Shown: positions 31,296 through 40,975, numbered from the stretch's first letter. The stretch: 64,000 nt of DNA from Paenibacillus_AR mesotrionivorans (GCF_046098205.1 NZ_JBJURJ010000006.1:124001-188000); one strand, 5' to 3'. Translations and numbers: made by a program. The notes: a model not told the origin generated them from the sequence alone.

Positions 31296-32129
31296 ATGCG
31301 CCACAAATCCGATTTGGCCAAAAAAATTCTGCTGACCCTCATCATGACCGTGCTGGGCATCCTGTTTATGACCCCCTTCTTCTGGATGATCTCCACATCC
31401 ATGAAGCCGGAGGCGGATGTGTTCAAATACCCCATCGAATGGATTCCGAAAAACTGGAACGCCGTGGAAAATTACAAGGAGGTCTGGACAACCACCAAAT
31501 TTCCGCTGTACTATTGGAACTCGATTAAGGTGACGCTGTTCACTACCTTTTCCTCGGTGCTGTTCGCGGCCATGTCCGCCTATGCCTTCGCCAAGGTGAA
31601 GTTCCGCGGCAGAGAAGCGGTATTTATCCTGGTGCTGGCCATCTACATGGTTCCCCAGCAGGCTATCCTGGTGCCGCAGTTTCTCCTGTTCCGCTGGATG
31701 GGATTGTTCGATACCCACCTGGGTTTAGTGATGCTGGGTGCCTTCAGCGTTCTGGGCACCTTCATGCTGCGGCAATTCTACATGGGCATCCATGACGAAT
31801 ATATGGAATCCGCCAAAATCGACGGCGCCGGACATATCCGCATTTTCCTGTCCATCTGCACACCGCTGGTCCGTCCGGCCATCGCCACCTATGCCATCTT
31901 GCGGTTTATCTGGACCTGGAACGACTACCAGGGGCCGCTGATTTTCCTGAAGACCAAAAGCCTCTTCACCATCCAGCTGGGCATCCGCTCCTTCGCCACC
32001 CTGAACGGGGAACTGTATTCCCTCATTATGGCCGGGGCCGTTTCCGCCATTCTGCCATTGCTCATCATTTTTATTATCGGGCAGAAGCATGTGATTGAAG
32101 GCATCGCCCTGGGCGGAGTCAAAGGCTGA
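31296..32129 (+). CDS. Sugar ABC transporter permease (MalG-like)
   Basis: A 277-residue permease (MRHKSDLAKKILLTLIMTVLG...) with six membrane segments and an EAA loop ESAKIDGAGHIRIFLSICTPL near residue 180. AAAGGAG lies 12 bases before ATG 31296; an in-frame ATG at 31263 that overlaps the previous stop (TGATG) is an alternative. It pairs with the MalF-like protein to form the channel. Confidence 0.88.
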   Translation: MRHKSDLAKKILLTLIMTVLGILFMTPFFWMISTSMKPEADVFKYPIEWIPKNWNAVENYKEVWTTTKFPLYYWNSIKVTLFTTFSSVLFAAMSAYAFAKVKFRGREAVFILVLAIYMVPQQAILVPQFLLFRWMGLFDTHLGLVMLGAFSVLGTFMLRQFYMGIHDEYMESAKIDGAGHIRIFLSICTPLVRPAIATYAILRFIWTWNDYQGPLIFLKTKSLFTIQLGIRSFATLNGELYSLIMAGAVSAILPLLIIFIIGQKHVIEGIALGGVKG

Positions 32130-32272
32130 GGGGACTTGGGGTTCCACAGGTTATAAATTGAACGTTTCCGGTTAATAAATTGACTCATCACCGGCAGGAC
32201 GGTTTGGTACCATCGGGTTGCAAGAGCCTGCAAGGGCTTTCAAGCCATTATCCATTATTGGAGGGGTCAAAC

Positions 32273-33637
32273 ATGAGAAATACGCCTTTTGTGAAAAGAA
32301 GCCTGCTTGTGCTCACCGGCACACTGGCGGCAACCGCTGCTCTGGCCGGTTGCGGCGGCGGGGGAACGGACACACCTGCTGCCGGAGGATCGGCCGCTCC
32401 GGGCGGTTCCGCAGCCGCTCCGGTTACCATCAAGGTCCAGGCCTGGTACACCGAGCCCCAGGGCAATTGGAACGCCACGGTAGCCGCCTTCAACAAAACC
32501 CATCCCAACATCAAGGTCGTCTATGAAGGCCTGTCCGAAAAGGGCGACTCCCAGGAGGGCATGAAGAAGCTGGACCTGCTGGCTGCCTCCGGCGACCAAA
32601 TGGACGTCATCATGTATTCCGCCGCCCCGGACTATGCGCAGCGTGTAGGCGCAGGTATGCTGGAGCCTCTGGACGAGTACATGAAGAAGGACGGCTTTGA
32701 TCCCAAGGCCGAGTTCAAGATTGATACCAGCGTCAACGGCAAATACTACGCCCTGCCCGGCAAAATGATCGAGTGGCTGGTGCTCCTGAACAAGGACAAG
32801 CTGGATCAAGCCAAGCTCCCGGTGCCTACAGAATGGACCTGGAACGACTATGCCGAATACGCCAAAAAGCTGACCAGCGGCGAAGGTGCCAACAAGGTGT
32901 ACGGCTCCTACTTCCACACCTGGAAGGATTATGCCCAGTTGGCCCTGTCCAACGATCCGGAGCTGCCCTTCTTCGTGAAGGAGGACGGTACTCCCAATGT
33001 GGATAACCCCAAGTACCGCTTCTCTCTGGAGCTGCGCAACAAAATGGAGAATGTGGATAAGTCCTCTGTGCCCTATTACGATGTCGTCTCCCAAAAGATG
33101 GGCTACCGCGATGTGTTCTACGCCGGCAAAACCGCCATGCTGCTCACCGGCAACTGGATGGTAGGCGAGCTTGCTCTGAACGGCAAGTTCAACACCGTGT
33201 TTGCTCCGTATCCCAAATTTGACGCCAAGGACCCCAACGGCTACACCTCCATCAATGCGGACTTCGTAGGGGTTGCGGCCTCCTCCAAGAACAAACAGGC
33301 TGCTTATGAATTTGTAAAATGGTATACCACCGAGGGTATGCTGGAGCAGGGTATGTTTTTCTCCGGCTGGAAAAAAGCCGACCTGAACAAAAACGTCGAA
33401 GCGATCCTCAAAAGCGGCAAGCCGGAGCTGGCCAAGTTTATCGACAAGGACTCTCTCCTGGCTACGCTGAAGGTGAACAAAGCCACCAAGCTTATCGTTC
33501 CTCCCACCTTCTCCCTCCAGCAGGAAAAAGAGCTGCTGAGCCAGGTGGAGCTGTATCTGACCGGCAAACAGGATCTGGAGAAAACCATCCAAACCACCAC
33601 CAAGAAGCTCAACGATATCAAGACCAGCAGCAAATAA
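32273..33637 (+). CDS. Extracellular sugar-binding lipoprotein
   Basis: A 454-residue protein: MRNTPFVKRSLLVLTGTLAA and lipobox LAGC at residues about 22-25, then a Gly/Ala/Pro linker and a family 1 solute-binding domain (VKVQAWYTEPQGNWNATVAAF onward, MLLTGNWMVGEL near residue 285). The lipobox anchors it to the outer face of the membrane. It brings sugar to the two permeases. Substrate cannot be fixed from sequence alone. Confidence 0.9.
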   Translation: MRNTPFVKRSLLVLTGTLAATAALAGCGGGGTDTPAAGGSAAPGGSAAAPVTIKVQAWYTEPQGNWNATVAAFNKTHPNIKVVYEGLSEKGDSQEGMKKLDLLAASGDQMDVIMYSAAPDYAQRVGAGMLEPLDEYMKKDGFDPKAEFKIDTSVNGKYYALPGKMIEWLVLLNKDKLDQAKLPVPTEWTWNDYAEYAKKLTSGEGANKVYGSYFHTWKDYAQLALSNDPELPFFVKEDGTPNVDNPKYRFSLELRNKMENVDKSSVPYYDVVSQKMGYRDVFYAGKTAMLLTGNWMVGELALNGKFNTVFAPYPKFDAKDPNGYTSINADFVGVAASSKNKQAAYEFVKWYTTEGMLEQGMFFSGWKKADLNKNVEAILKSGKPELAKFIDKDSLLATLKVNKATKLIVPPTFSLQQEKELLSQVELYLTGKQDLEKTIQTTTKKLNDIKTSSK

Positions 33638-33758
33638 TTTATCAGTCCGGATATGTCCGGCGATTAGGTATAGATTGTCTGTATAATGGGAGAGGAGAGG
33701 CAGAAAGCCCCTCTTCTTTTCCCTTTTTCCCATCCAACAAGAGAGGGGGGCGGTTCCT

Positions 33759-35561
33759 GTGCTGCGCTGGTTCCACAAGCTGTCGCTCCGCAACAAGCTC
33801 ATGCTCACCATTCTGATTTGCCTGGTGCTGCCCTCCCTCGTGTCCATGCTGGTGTCGAACTTCCTCACCCGGGATGTGGTCCGCACTCAGGTGACCGACA
33901 ATTCACGGGAATCCCTGCGGATTGTAAATCAGGTGGTGGCGGGCCAGATCAAAAATCTGGTCTATGTAATGAACTTCGTCCAATTTGACAGTGATATGCA
34001 AATTTCCATCCGGGAGCTGGGGCGCAACGATCTTGCCCTAAGCACCGGGGATATGCTGGCCCACAAGCAGAAAATCAGCCTGCGGCTGGAAACGGTGATG
34101 AACTCCTTCGGCAATATGTACGCCACTGTGCTGCTGCCAAACGGAGAATATGTAGCCAGCTATAGCACCTTCGGCTTTCATCCTTCGTATTTTACCAAGC
34201 GGGACTGGTTCGAGGGGTTGTCCGGGGTTTCCGCCTATGGCGTACGCTGGGTAGGGGCGGAGCCCAATTATCTGGTAAATCCGGGCAGACCTTATCTGCT
34301 CACGGCGGCCAAACCCCTGCGCTCAGCGGATGTGGTATACGGTTATGTAATCGTCAGCCTGGAGATGGACGTGATCCAGCGCTTATTTGCCCAGTCCAAA
34401 ACCAATGAAACCATGCTTCTGGTAGACCGCAACGGTCAGGTGCTGGTGGACCGGGAGGGTTCGGCGGGCATCGGGACACCCTTCCCCTATTACGATAAGC
34501 TGCCCCAGGACGGCGGGGTATCCTTCCTGAAGGTGGCGGGGGAGGAGTTCATTATGCTGGCGGAGCAGGTCACCCCGGAATGGCGCTTGGTGAGCATGAG
34601 CCCCTACAAACAAGCAGCCAGCCGGATCGAAAGCTTCCGCCGGACGGATTTTGTGATCCAGCTGGTGTTTCTGGTGCTGTTCGCCATTATTCTGCTTTCG
34701 GTGGTGGGCACCCTGACCAAACCCATCGGGCGGCTGGTCCAGACGGTGGTCCGCATCCAGAACGGGCGGCTGGGGGAGCGCTCCAACATCTCCGGCCCGG
34801 ATGAGGTGGGACGCCTCGGGTACGTGTTCGACCGGATGCTGGACCGGATCGAGGCCACGCTGGAGGAGAACCGGCGGGAGCAGGAATTGAAGCGCAAGGC
34901 AGAGCTGGCGATGCTCCAGGCGCAGATTAATCCGCATTTTTTGTTCAACGTGCTGAATTCCATCCGGCTGAAGATCTTAATGAAGGGCGACGAGGAAAAT
35001 GCGGAGCTGATCAGCTCCCTCTCCTCTCTCCTGCGGATGACCATCAACCGGAATAATGAGTTTATTCCGCTCCATGAGGAGCTGGATATTATCCAGAATT
35101 ATGTGAGGCTGGTGAATTCCCGCCACGGCGGTGCGGTACGGCTGGAGGTATCTGCGGCGTCGGATACGCTTCTGTGCCAGGTCCCCCGGTTCATCCTGCA
35201 GCCGCTGACGGAGAATGCCTACCAGCATGGCTTGAAGCGTAAGGAGGGTGTTATCGCCATCACCAGCAGGCTCACGGACGGGGGTTCGCGCCTTCTGATT
35301 GCGGTGGAGGATAACGGCGCAGGCATGGACCCGGAGCGGCTGGAGCAGCTGCGGCGGCATGTGTTTTCCAATGAGCCTGAGCCGTTGACGGAGAAACGCA
35401 CGTCGGCCCTGTCCGGCATCGGGCTGCGCAATGTCTACGAACGGCTGCGGCTGGTTTATCCCGCGGAGAAGGTGGATTTTGCCATCGATTCCGGGGAAAA
35501 TGAGGGCACCGTGATTCGGCTTATGATCCCGCTTCGGGAGGAGGAAACCCCTTATGTATAG
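33759..35561 (+). CDS. YesM-type sensor histidine kinase
   Basis: A 600-residue kinase from GTG 33759 (GAGAGGGGGG site). One membrane helix at about residues 14-36, an outside sensing domain to about 290, a second helix at about 297-317, and HAMP to about 370. Then a His_kinase domain with LQAQINPHFLFNVLNSIRL (phospho-His near 392) and a HATPase with ENAYQHG and VEDNGAGMD. Such kinases with AraC-type partners control sugar uptake next door. Its end overlaps the regulator gene by 8 bases. Confidence 0.93.
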   Translation: MLRWFHKLSLRNKLMLTILICLVLPSLVSMLVSNFLTRDVVRTQVTDNSRESLRIVNQVVAGQIKNLVYVMNFVQFDSDMQISIRELGRNDLALSTGDMLAHKQKISLRLETVMNSFGNMYATVLLPNGEYVASYSTFGFHPSYFTKRDWFEGLSGVSAYGVRWVGAEPNYLVNPGRPYLLTAAKPLRSADVVYGYVIVSLEMDVIQRLFAQSKTNETMLLVDRNGQVLVDREGSAGIGTPFPYYDKLPQDGGVSFLKVAGEEFIMLAEQVTPEWRLVSMSPYKQAASRIESFRRTDFVIQLVFLVLFAIILLSVVGTLTKPIGRLVQTVVRIQNGRLGERSNISGPDEVGRLGYVFDRMLDRIEATLEENRREQELKRKAELAMLQAQINPHFLFNVLNSIRLKILMKGDEENAELISSLSSLLRMTINRNNEFIPLHEELDIIQNYVRLVNSRHGGAVRLEVSAASDTLLCQVPRFILQPLTENAYQHGLKRKEGVIAITSRLTDGGSRLLIAVEDNGAGMDPERLEQLRRHVFSNEPEPLTEKRTSALSGIGLRNVYERLRLVYPAEKVDFAIDSGENEGTVIRLMIPLREEETPYV

Positions 35562-37299
35562 TGTAATGCTGGTGGATGACGATCTGCCGGTGCTGGAGTT
35601 TTTGGCGGGTGCGGTGGATTGGAACGGGCTGGGCTTCCAACTGGCGGGGACCTTCCAGAGCCCGTTGGAGGCGTTGGCGGCGGCGGGTGAGGCCCCGCCG
35701 GAGGTGCTGATCACGGACATCGGCATGCCGGAGATGGACGGGATGGAGCTGATCCGGGTGCTCCGTACAGAGGAGCCAGGTTTGAAGACGGCAATCCTCT
35801 CCTGCCACGACGAATTCGGCTATGCCCAGATGGCGGTGAAGCTAGGGGTCAGCGAATATGTGCTGAAGGAAACCATGACGGCCAAAACCATCACGGAGCT
35901 CCTGATCCGGCTCAAAAAAGAACTCGACGGCGAGGCGGTGGTCCGGCACAAAAGCCGGGAGCTGGAGCAGAGCTTACGGCGCAACCGCAGCGACCTGAAG
36001 CGGATTTTCCTGCGGAACACACTGGGCGGCCCCCTGCTGGACCCGGCGGAATGGAGCAGGCAGGCGGCGGAGTACGGTGTGGAATTCAGCCGGGGCACCT
36101 CGTATGTGCCTGTTCTGGGGTTTCCCTGCCGGATGCGGGAGGCGCTGCGGCGTTTCCAGACCCGGGAGCTCCTGGTGTATACGGCGGAAAATATCGCCGA
36201 GGAGCTGCTGGCACCCGGTGAGCGCCCGGAGCACGGGAAGCAGACGGATAATGGGAAGCTGACGGAGCACGGGAAGTTGCAGGAGTATGGGAAGTCGCAG
36301 GAACACGGAAAACGACAGGATAACGGAAAGCTGCCTGTGGCCGGAGAAGCGGCTGTGTTTTCCTTGGAGAGCGGCGAGCTGGTGCTGCTGTTCCCGCATT
36401 TTTCGCAGCTGCATATCAATAACCGGCAGCGGATGGAGGACACCCTGCGCAAGCTCCAGCAATGCCTGCTGCAGTTCGGCAAAACCCCCTTCACCTTCGT
36501 GACGGGCACGCCAGTGGCGGACGGCAAGGAGCTGCGGGAGGTGGTGAACAAGGAAATTGCCGCAGCTCAGAGCCGCTTCTATTGGCCGGAGGCCTCCATT
36601 CTGCGGCTGGAGCATCTGCAGGGCAGCTTCGGCTCCGGGGATCTGCTGCTGGCGGAGTATGTGACCGCCCTGGAGGAATTCCGCCGCGCGGTGCTGGAGG
36701 AGCAGGCGGAGCAGGTGGAGGCATTTATCGCCAAGTGGCTGGCCTTTATCCAGTACCACCGGTTTAATCCGGTGGAGGTGAAGGAATGGCTGCTGAAGAT
36801 TATCCTGGATATCCGGATGCGGTTGAAATCCCTGCAGCATTACCAGTCCAGCTATGCCTCGGAGGTGCTGCACCATGATGTGATGGAGCTGACCAGTCTG
36901 GGAGAGCTGGAGGGGTGGCTGCGCTCCTACATGCTCCAGGCGGTGGAGTGGGCCGGCCAGGTGTACCAGGAGTCCAAAAACCGGGAGATTATGGAGTGCC
37001 AGCGTTATGTGTCCGTCCACTGGAACGAGCGGATCACCCTGGAGGATGCCGCGCGGCATCTGCACCTGCATCCCAATTACCTGAGCCGCCTGTTCAAGCG
37101 GGAAACCGGGGAGAACTTCGTGGAGTTCGCCACCCGGGTCAAAATGGACAAGGCCCGGGAGCTGCTGAAGCTCACGGACAAAACCGTGGAGGACATCTCG
37201 CTCCTGTTGGGCTACGACAACAAGCAGTATTTCACCAAGTTGTTTAAGACCCACACCGGCCAGCTCCCCAGCGCCTTCAGGCTACAAAAGGACAAGTGA
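35554..37299 (+). CDS. YesN-type response regulator (receiver plus AraC HTH)
   Basis: A 581-residue regulator. Receiver at 1-120 with VLITDIGMPEMDG (phospho-Asp 55), a long central region, and two AraC helix-turn-helix units at about 480-578 (ERITLEDAARHLHLHPNYLSRLF, VEDISLLLGYDNKQYFTKLFK). Residues 226-261 are six tandem hexapeptides of the form (E/D)(H/N/Y)GKxx, which is unusual for the family. Likely activates the transporter operon upstream. Confidence 0.93.
   Translation: MYSVMLVDDDLPVLEFLAGAVDWNGLGFQLAGTFQSPLEALAAAGEAPPEVLITDIGMPEMDGMELIRVLRTEEPGLKTAILSCHDEFGYAQMAVKLGVSEYVLKETMTAKTITELLIRLKKELDGEAVVRHKSRELEQSLRRNRSDLKRIFLRNTLGGPLLDPAEWSRQAAEYGVEFSRGTSYVPVLGFPCRMREALRRFQTRELLVYTAENIAEELLAPGERPEHGKQTDNGKLTEHGKLQEYGKSQEHGKRQDNGKLPVAGEAAVFSLESGELVLLFPHFSQLHINNRQRMEDTLRKLQQCLLQFGKTPFTFVTGTPVADGKELREVVNKEIAAAQSRFYWPEASILRLEHLQGSFGSGDLLLAEYVTALEEFRRAVLEEQAEQVEAFIAKWLAFIQYHRFNPVEVKEWLLKIILDIRMRLKSLQHYQSSYASEVLHHDVMELTSLGELEGWLRSYMLQAVEWAGQVYQESKNREIMECQRYVSVHWNERITLEDAARHLHLHPNYLSRLFKRETGENFVEFATRVKMDKARELLKLTDKTVEDISLLLGYDNKQYFTKLFKTHTGQLPSAFRLQKDK
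36229..36336 (+). repeat. 18-bp in-frame tandem repeat (six units)
   Basis: Six codons are repeated six times: EHGKQT, DNGKLT, EHGKLQ, EYGKSQ, EHGKRQ and DNGKLP. GGGAAG or GGAAAG lies at the same place in each unit. The repeat is in the linker between receiver and DNA-binding parts and could vary in copy number between strains. Confidence 0.9.
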
Positions 37300-37360
37300 A
37301 GGGAGCGCTCGGCGATGCCGGTGTCACCGTATCTAGAGTGCTCCAATTGCTTTCTATTAA

Positions 37361-37424
37361 CTAACGCTCTCTTAGTGCGCTCCCATGCTGCTTGCTTCCG
37401 ACTAACTCTATTGGTGCGCTCCCA
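37361..37424. repeat. Two ~41-bp units with GTGCGCTCCCA
   Basis: CTAAC...GTGCGCTCCCA occurs with CTAAC starting at 37361 and 37402 (step 41). A worn GTGCTCCA lies at 37339. It is the first element in the gap 37300-38020. Confidence 0.5.
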
Positions 37425-37468
37425 GGCCACTTTCTCCTGCTTACCTGCGCTCTCTCCCCGGCTTATCT

Positions 37469-37642
37469 TGCAAAAGTGCAGTTATTTTGGGCCGAATCGG
37501 CGTTTTGGCCCTCCATCCTGCAAAAGTGCAGTTATTTTTTGTGAAACCCGCCAAGTGGGTTCATTTTGTGGATAATAAATGCACTTTTGCATTTGGGGCA
37601 TCCTCGGGATTCTGCCGCAGAAGAAATAGATGCACTTTTGCA
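37469..37642. repeat. TGCAAAAGTGCA array, two forward and two inverted
   Basis: The dodecamer TGCAAAAGTGCA starts at 37469 and 37519 (step 50), each followed by GTTATTT. Its complement TGCACTTTTGCA starts at 37580 and 37631 (step 51), each followed by TTTGGG. The four copies have the same two-forward, two-inverted layout as the arrays at 12796, 24885 and 49312, with a different motif. Confidence 0.85.
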
Positions 37643-37659
37643 TTTGGGCTTGTTGCAGC

Positions 37660-37940
37660 GGGTGATTCACCACGCCCACTCCTATCAGAGCATATCCCAC
37701 TTCTACCAGTCCGCCCCCTCCTTTACCCGTTCGCCCACTCCTCTTTAAAACCGCCCCATCCCTCCCCCTAACTCCTCCCCGCTTAACCGTTACTTGTCTT
37801 CAACTAATCCATTTTCTCCTCCTCTTAACTGTCCCTTGTCCCCCTAACCCGATTCCTGCCCCATTAGCTCGCCTCATCTCCCTTCTAACGCGTTTTCATG
37901 CTAGCCTCCCCCCAGCTTCTCCTCTCCTCCCCCCGGCGCA
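37660..37940. other. Long pyrimidine-rich, G-poor tract
   Basis: About 280 bases of C and T with few Gs on the plus strand, including several CCTCC and CCCCC runs, up to about 80 bases before the Ku gene. No gene was found. Such tracts can form triplex structures, but this is only a possibility. Confidence 0.6.
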
Positions 37941-38020
37941 TGGGCAGCCGCCTTAAAGCAAAGACTATGGGCACACTTACTTTGCACCCCGCAACTACGC
38001 AAAACACAGGAGGGATTCCC

Positions 38021-39004
38021 ATGCATACCGTCTGGAAAGGGGCCATCAGCTTCGGCCTGGTTCATGTTCCGGTGAAGATGTTCTCGGCGACCGAGGACAA
38101 GGATATTTCCATGCGCATGATCCACAAGCCCTGCTCCACCCCGCTTTCGTATGTGCGCAAATGCCAAACTTGCGAAACGGAGGTGCCCTGGGAGGAGATC
38201 GTCAAGGGCTACGAGCATGAGCCTGGCCGCTTCGTCATCTTCGATAAGGAGGAGCTGGAGCAGCTGAGCGGGGAGAAAAGCAAGGAAATCAAGATTCTGG
38301 ACTTTGTCCAGCTGGGGGAAATCGACCCGGTTTATTTCCAGAAGACCTACTACCTGGCCCCCGCGGATACCGGCTCCAACGCCTACAATCTCCTCCTTCG
38401 ATCCCTGACGGAAACGGGTAAAATCGGCATCGCCAAGGTGTCCATCCGCTCCAAAAGCAGCCTGGCCGCCATCCGTGTGGTGGACCGCTGTTTGGCGCTG
38501 GAAACCATCTTCTATCCCGACGAAATCCGGCCCATCAGCCAGGTGCCCAATCTTCCCGAGCAGGCCAACGTCAACGACAAGGAGCTGACCATGGCCAAAA
38601 TGCTCATCGACCAGCTCTCCACTCCTTTTGAGCCGGAGAAATATACCGATGAGTACCGCAGCGCGGTCTATGAAGCCATTTCCCGCAAGGTAGCCGGCGA
38701 GGAAATCCAAGTGGCACCGGAGCAGCAGCGGACCAATGTCATCGACCTGATGTCCGCACTGGAGGCCAGTCTGGAGGCGGCGCGCAGCGGAGCCAAGCCC
38801 GGAGGCACCGCAGCTGCCAAGACCCCAGGTACAACAGCGTCTGCCAGAAGAAGCGCGTCCCCAAGCCCGGCCTCGGCCCCAACCGCCGGTGAACCGGCCT
38901 CTCCGGCAGAAGCAGGAGGGATGACGGGAACGGAGGACGCCAAGCCCAAACGCGGCCGTCCCCGCAAATCCTCAAAGGACGTCCCGTCCAAGGAGACCCT
39001 CTAG
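38021..39004 (+). CDS. ku: Ku protein for non-homologous end joining
   Basis: A 327-residue protein from ATG 38021 (AGGAGG site). Residues 1-255 are the bacterial Ku core (MHTVWKGAISFGLVHVPVKMFSATEDKDI...). The remaining ~70 residues are a Pro/Ala/Ser-rich tail that ends in KPKRGRPRKSSK, an AT-hook-like motif. Ku binds DNA ends and recruits LigD. The DNA ligase gene starts one codon position after its stop. Confidence 0.95.
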   Translation: MHTVWKGAISFGLVHVPVKMFSATEDKDISMRMIHKPCSTPLSYVRKCQTCETEVPWEEIVKGYEHEPGRFVIFDKEELEQLSGEKSKEIKILDFVQLGEIDPVYFQKTYYLAPADTGSNAYNLLLRSLTETGKIGIAKVSIRSKSSLAAIRVVDRCLALETIFYPDEIRPISQVPNLPEQANVNDKELTMAKMLIDQLSTPFEPEKYTDEYRSAVYEAISRKVAGEEIQVAPEQQRTNVIDLMSALEASLEAARSGAKPGGTAAAKTPGTTASARRSASPSPASAPTAGEPASPAEAGGMTGTEDAKPKRGRPRKSSKDVPSKETL

Positions 39005-39949
39005 ATGGACGGCACAACCAATACGGCCAGTCCCATTCTTCTCCCGGGAGAGCCCATGATTCCCGTATCCGAGGACATCATCCCCACGGGAGAGGACTGG
39101 GGTTACCAGCTCAAGTGGGATGGCGTACGGCTCCTGGCCCGCATCCGTCCGGGCAGCGCCGAGCTGTTCTCCCGGCGGCTATTGCCAAAGAACAGCGCCT
39201 ACCCGGAGCTGGCTGCCCTGCTCTCTACCCTGGAGGAGCCCTGCCTGCTGGACGGAGAGGCCTTCGTCTTCGATCAGGGGCGGCAGCGGCCGGTCTTCCG
39301 CAGGGTGCTAGAGCGGGAGCGGCTGCGTAACCCCGCAGTCATCGCCAAGGCGGGAGCCGCGGAGCCGGTTCGTTATGCCGTGTTTGATGTGCTGTATTCC
39401 CGGGGCCAAGACTGGCGGGGACGTCCTTACCGGGAGCGGCATGAGGAGCTGCTGCGGCTTCTTCCCGTGAAGCAGGAGCGGCTGTTCGTGACGGACCTGT
39501 TTACGGATGGTGCCGGATTGTGGAGCTGGGTAGAGGCCCAGGGCTGGGAGGGGATTGTCTCCAAGCGGCTGGACAGTGTGTATAAGGAAGGTAAGAAGCA
39601 CCGGGACTGGCTGAAGAAAAAAACCTCCATACAGGAGGATGTGGATATCGTTGGCTTTACGTACAATGAAGGGCGGCTGGCCAGCCTGATTATGGCCTTC
39701 GAAGGAAGCTATTTCGGAAGGGTGTCCCTGGGTCTGGATGAACAGCAAAAACGCCGGCTCTCCACCCTGCCGGTCCGGGTTCCGCCTCCCTCCGGACTGC
39801 CCGGCCCGTTTCCGGTTCTGCCGCCGGACCTGAAGCGGATCAGCCTGGCTTGGCTCCTCCAGCCTTTCCGCTGCCGGGTGACAGGCCTGGAGGTCACCGA
39901 CGCAGGCCTCCTCCGCCATTCCAAGCTGGTAACCCTGCCCATTCCTTGA
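39005..39949 (+). CDS. ligD: ATP-dependent DNA ligase domain of the LigD type (stand-alone)
   Basis: A 314-residue ligase. Motif I is LKWDG (Lys 37, adenylated), with LLDGEAFVFD, RYAVFDVLYSRG, EGIVSKRLDSVY and DWLKKKT as later motifs; the last 110 residues are the OB fold. ATG 39005 directly follows the Ku stop (TAGATG), with AAGGAG in the Ku end. In most Bacillales the ligase is fused to a polymerase domain; here that domain is a separate gene. Confidence 0.92.
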   Translation: MDGTTNTASPILLPGEPMIPVSEDIIPTGEDWGYQLKWDGVRLLARIRPGSAELFSRRLLPKNSAYPELAALLSTLEEPCLLDGEAFVFDQGRQRPVFRRVLERERLRNPAVIAKAGAAEPVRYAVFDVLYSRGQDWRGRPYRERHEELLRLLPVKQERLFVTDLFTDGAGLWSWVEAQGWEGIVSKRLDSVYKEGKKHRDWLKKKTSIQEDVDIVGFTYNEGRLASLIMAFEGSYFGRVSLGLDEQQKRRLSTLPVRVPPPSGLPGPFPVLPPDLKRISLAWLLQPFRCRVTGLEVTDAGLLRHSKLVTLPIP

Positions 39950-40044
39950 CTTAACCGACCACTGGAGGGCTTCTTTCAATGCTTTTCGTCCTAAATGTCC
40001 TTAATTAGAGTTTGCAAACACGCCCAAGCAGGAGGAATGCCCGT

Positions 40045-40968
40045 ATGCCGCCTTCCACCACGCGGCCGAAGCCGCACAAAACCGTAACCGGCACGGTGAC
40101 CATCGAAGGCCACGAACTGACCATCACCAACCCGGACAAACCTCTCTACCCGGAGATGGGGGTCACCAAGCTGATTTATCTACAGAAGCTGATCGAGCTT
40201 GCCCCATACCTCCTGAGGTATACGAGGAACCGCTATTTAACCACCATCCGCTATCCGCATGGAGCAGGCGACCCTGATTTTTTTTACCAGAAAAATGCCC
40301 CGGAGCCCCTGCCGTCCTTCGTCCCTACAGCGGAGCTGTCGGGTATCCGGTACGTGGTGCTGGACTCCATCCCCACGCTGGTCTGGCTGGGCAATCTGGC
40401 ATGCCTGGAGTTTCACCCGTCCCTGCACGAAATCGGATCAGAGCTTCCTGCGGAATGGCTTATCGACATTGACCCCAGCTTAGAGGAGGAGCCGCGGATT
40501 ATGGAGGCCGCTTATCTGGCAGGTCAGGCCCTGGAGCGGATGGGCATCCAATCTGTCCCCAAAACCTCCGGAGCCACAGGAGTCCAGCTCTATATTCCGA
40601 TCCCGCCAGGACAATATACCTTCGCCCAATTGCGGGAGGCGGGGTATTTCTTGGGGAAATATCTGGTGGAAAGCCACCCTAACCTGTTCACCATCGAACG
40701 GCTGAAGAAAAATCGCGGCGACCGGATTTATGTGGATTATCTGCAGCACTGGTACGGCAAAACCTTATCCGCTCCCTATACCCCGCGGGCCAAAGCCCAC
40801 GCTACCCTTTCCACCCCGCTCTTATGGAGTGAGGTTGAGGCCAATTGCAGCCCGAAGGACTTCAACCTGTTGACCATCGGCCCGCGGCTGGCCCGGATGG
40901 GGGATCTAATCCAGAAGCTTGCGCCCCAATCCCTGGACCAGGTGCTGCGGTTCCTGAACAAGCTGTAG
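40045..40968 (+). CDS. LigD-type polymerase/primase domain (stand-alone)
   Basis: A 307-residue protein from ATG 40045 (GGAGGA site). It has ITNPDKPLYPEMGVTKL, the metal-binding WLIDIDPS (DxD), and KTSGATGVQLYIPI, all hallmarks of the NHEJ primase-polymerase domain that fills gaps and adds ribonucleotides. No phosphoesterase domain is present. It is 95 bases after the ligase gene, and the gap carries stops in all frames, so it is a true split rather than a read error. Confidence 0.9.
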   Translation: MPPSTTRPKPHKTVTGTVTIEGHELTITNPDKPLYPEMGVTKLIYLQKLIELAPYLLRYTRNRYLTTIRYPHGAGDPDFFYQKNAPEPLPSFVPTAELSGIRYVVLDSIPTLVWLGNLACLEFHPSLHEIGSELPAEWLIDIDPSLEEEPRIMEAAYLAGQALERMGIQSVPKTSGATGVQLYIPIPPGQYTFAQLREAGYFLGKYLVESHPNLFTIERLKKNRGDRIYVDYLQHWYGKTLSAPYTPRAKAHATLSTPLLWSEVEANCSPKDFNLLTIGPRLARMGDLIQKLAPQSLDQVLRFLNKL

Positions 40969-40975
40969 CAAGCCG

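Noticed and set aside
39005..40968. Frameshift splitting a fused LigD
   Set aside because: The 95-base gap carries stops in all three forward frames and a clear GGAGGA site for the second gene.
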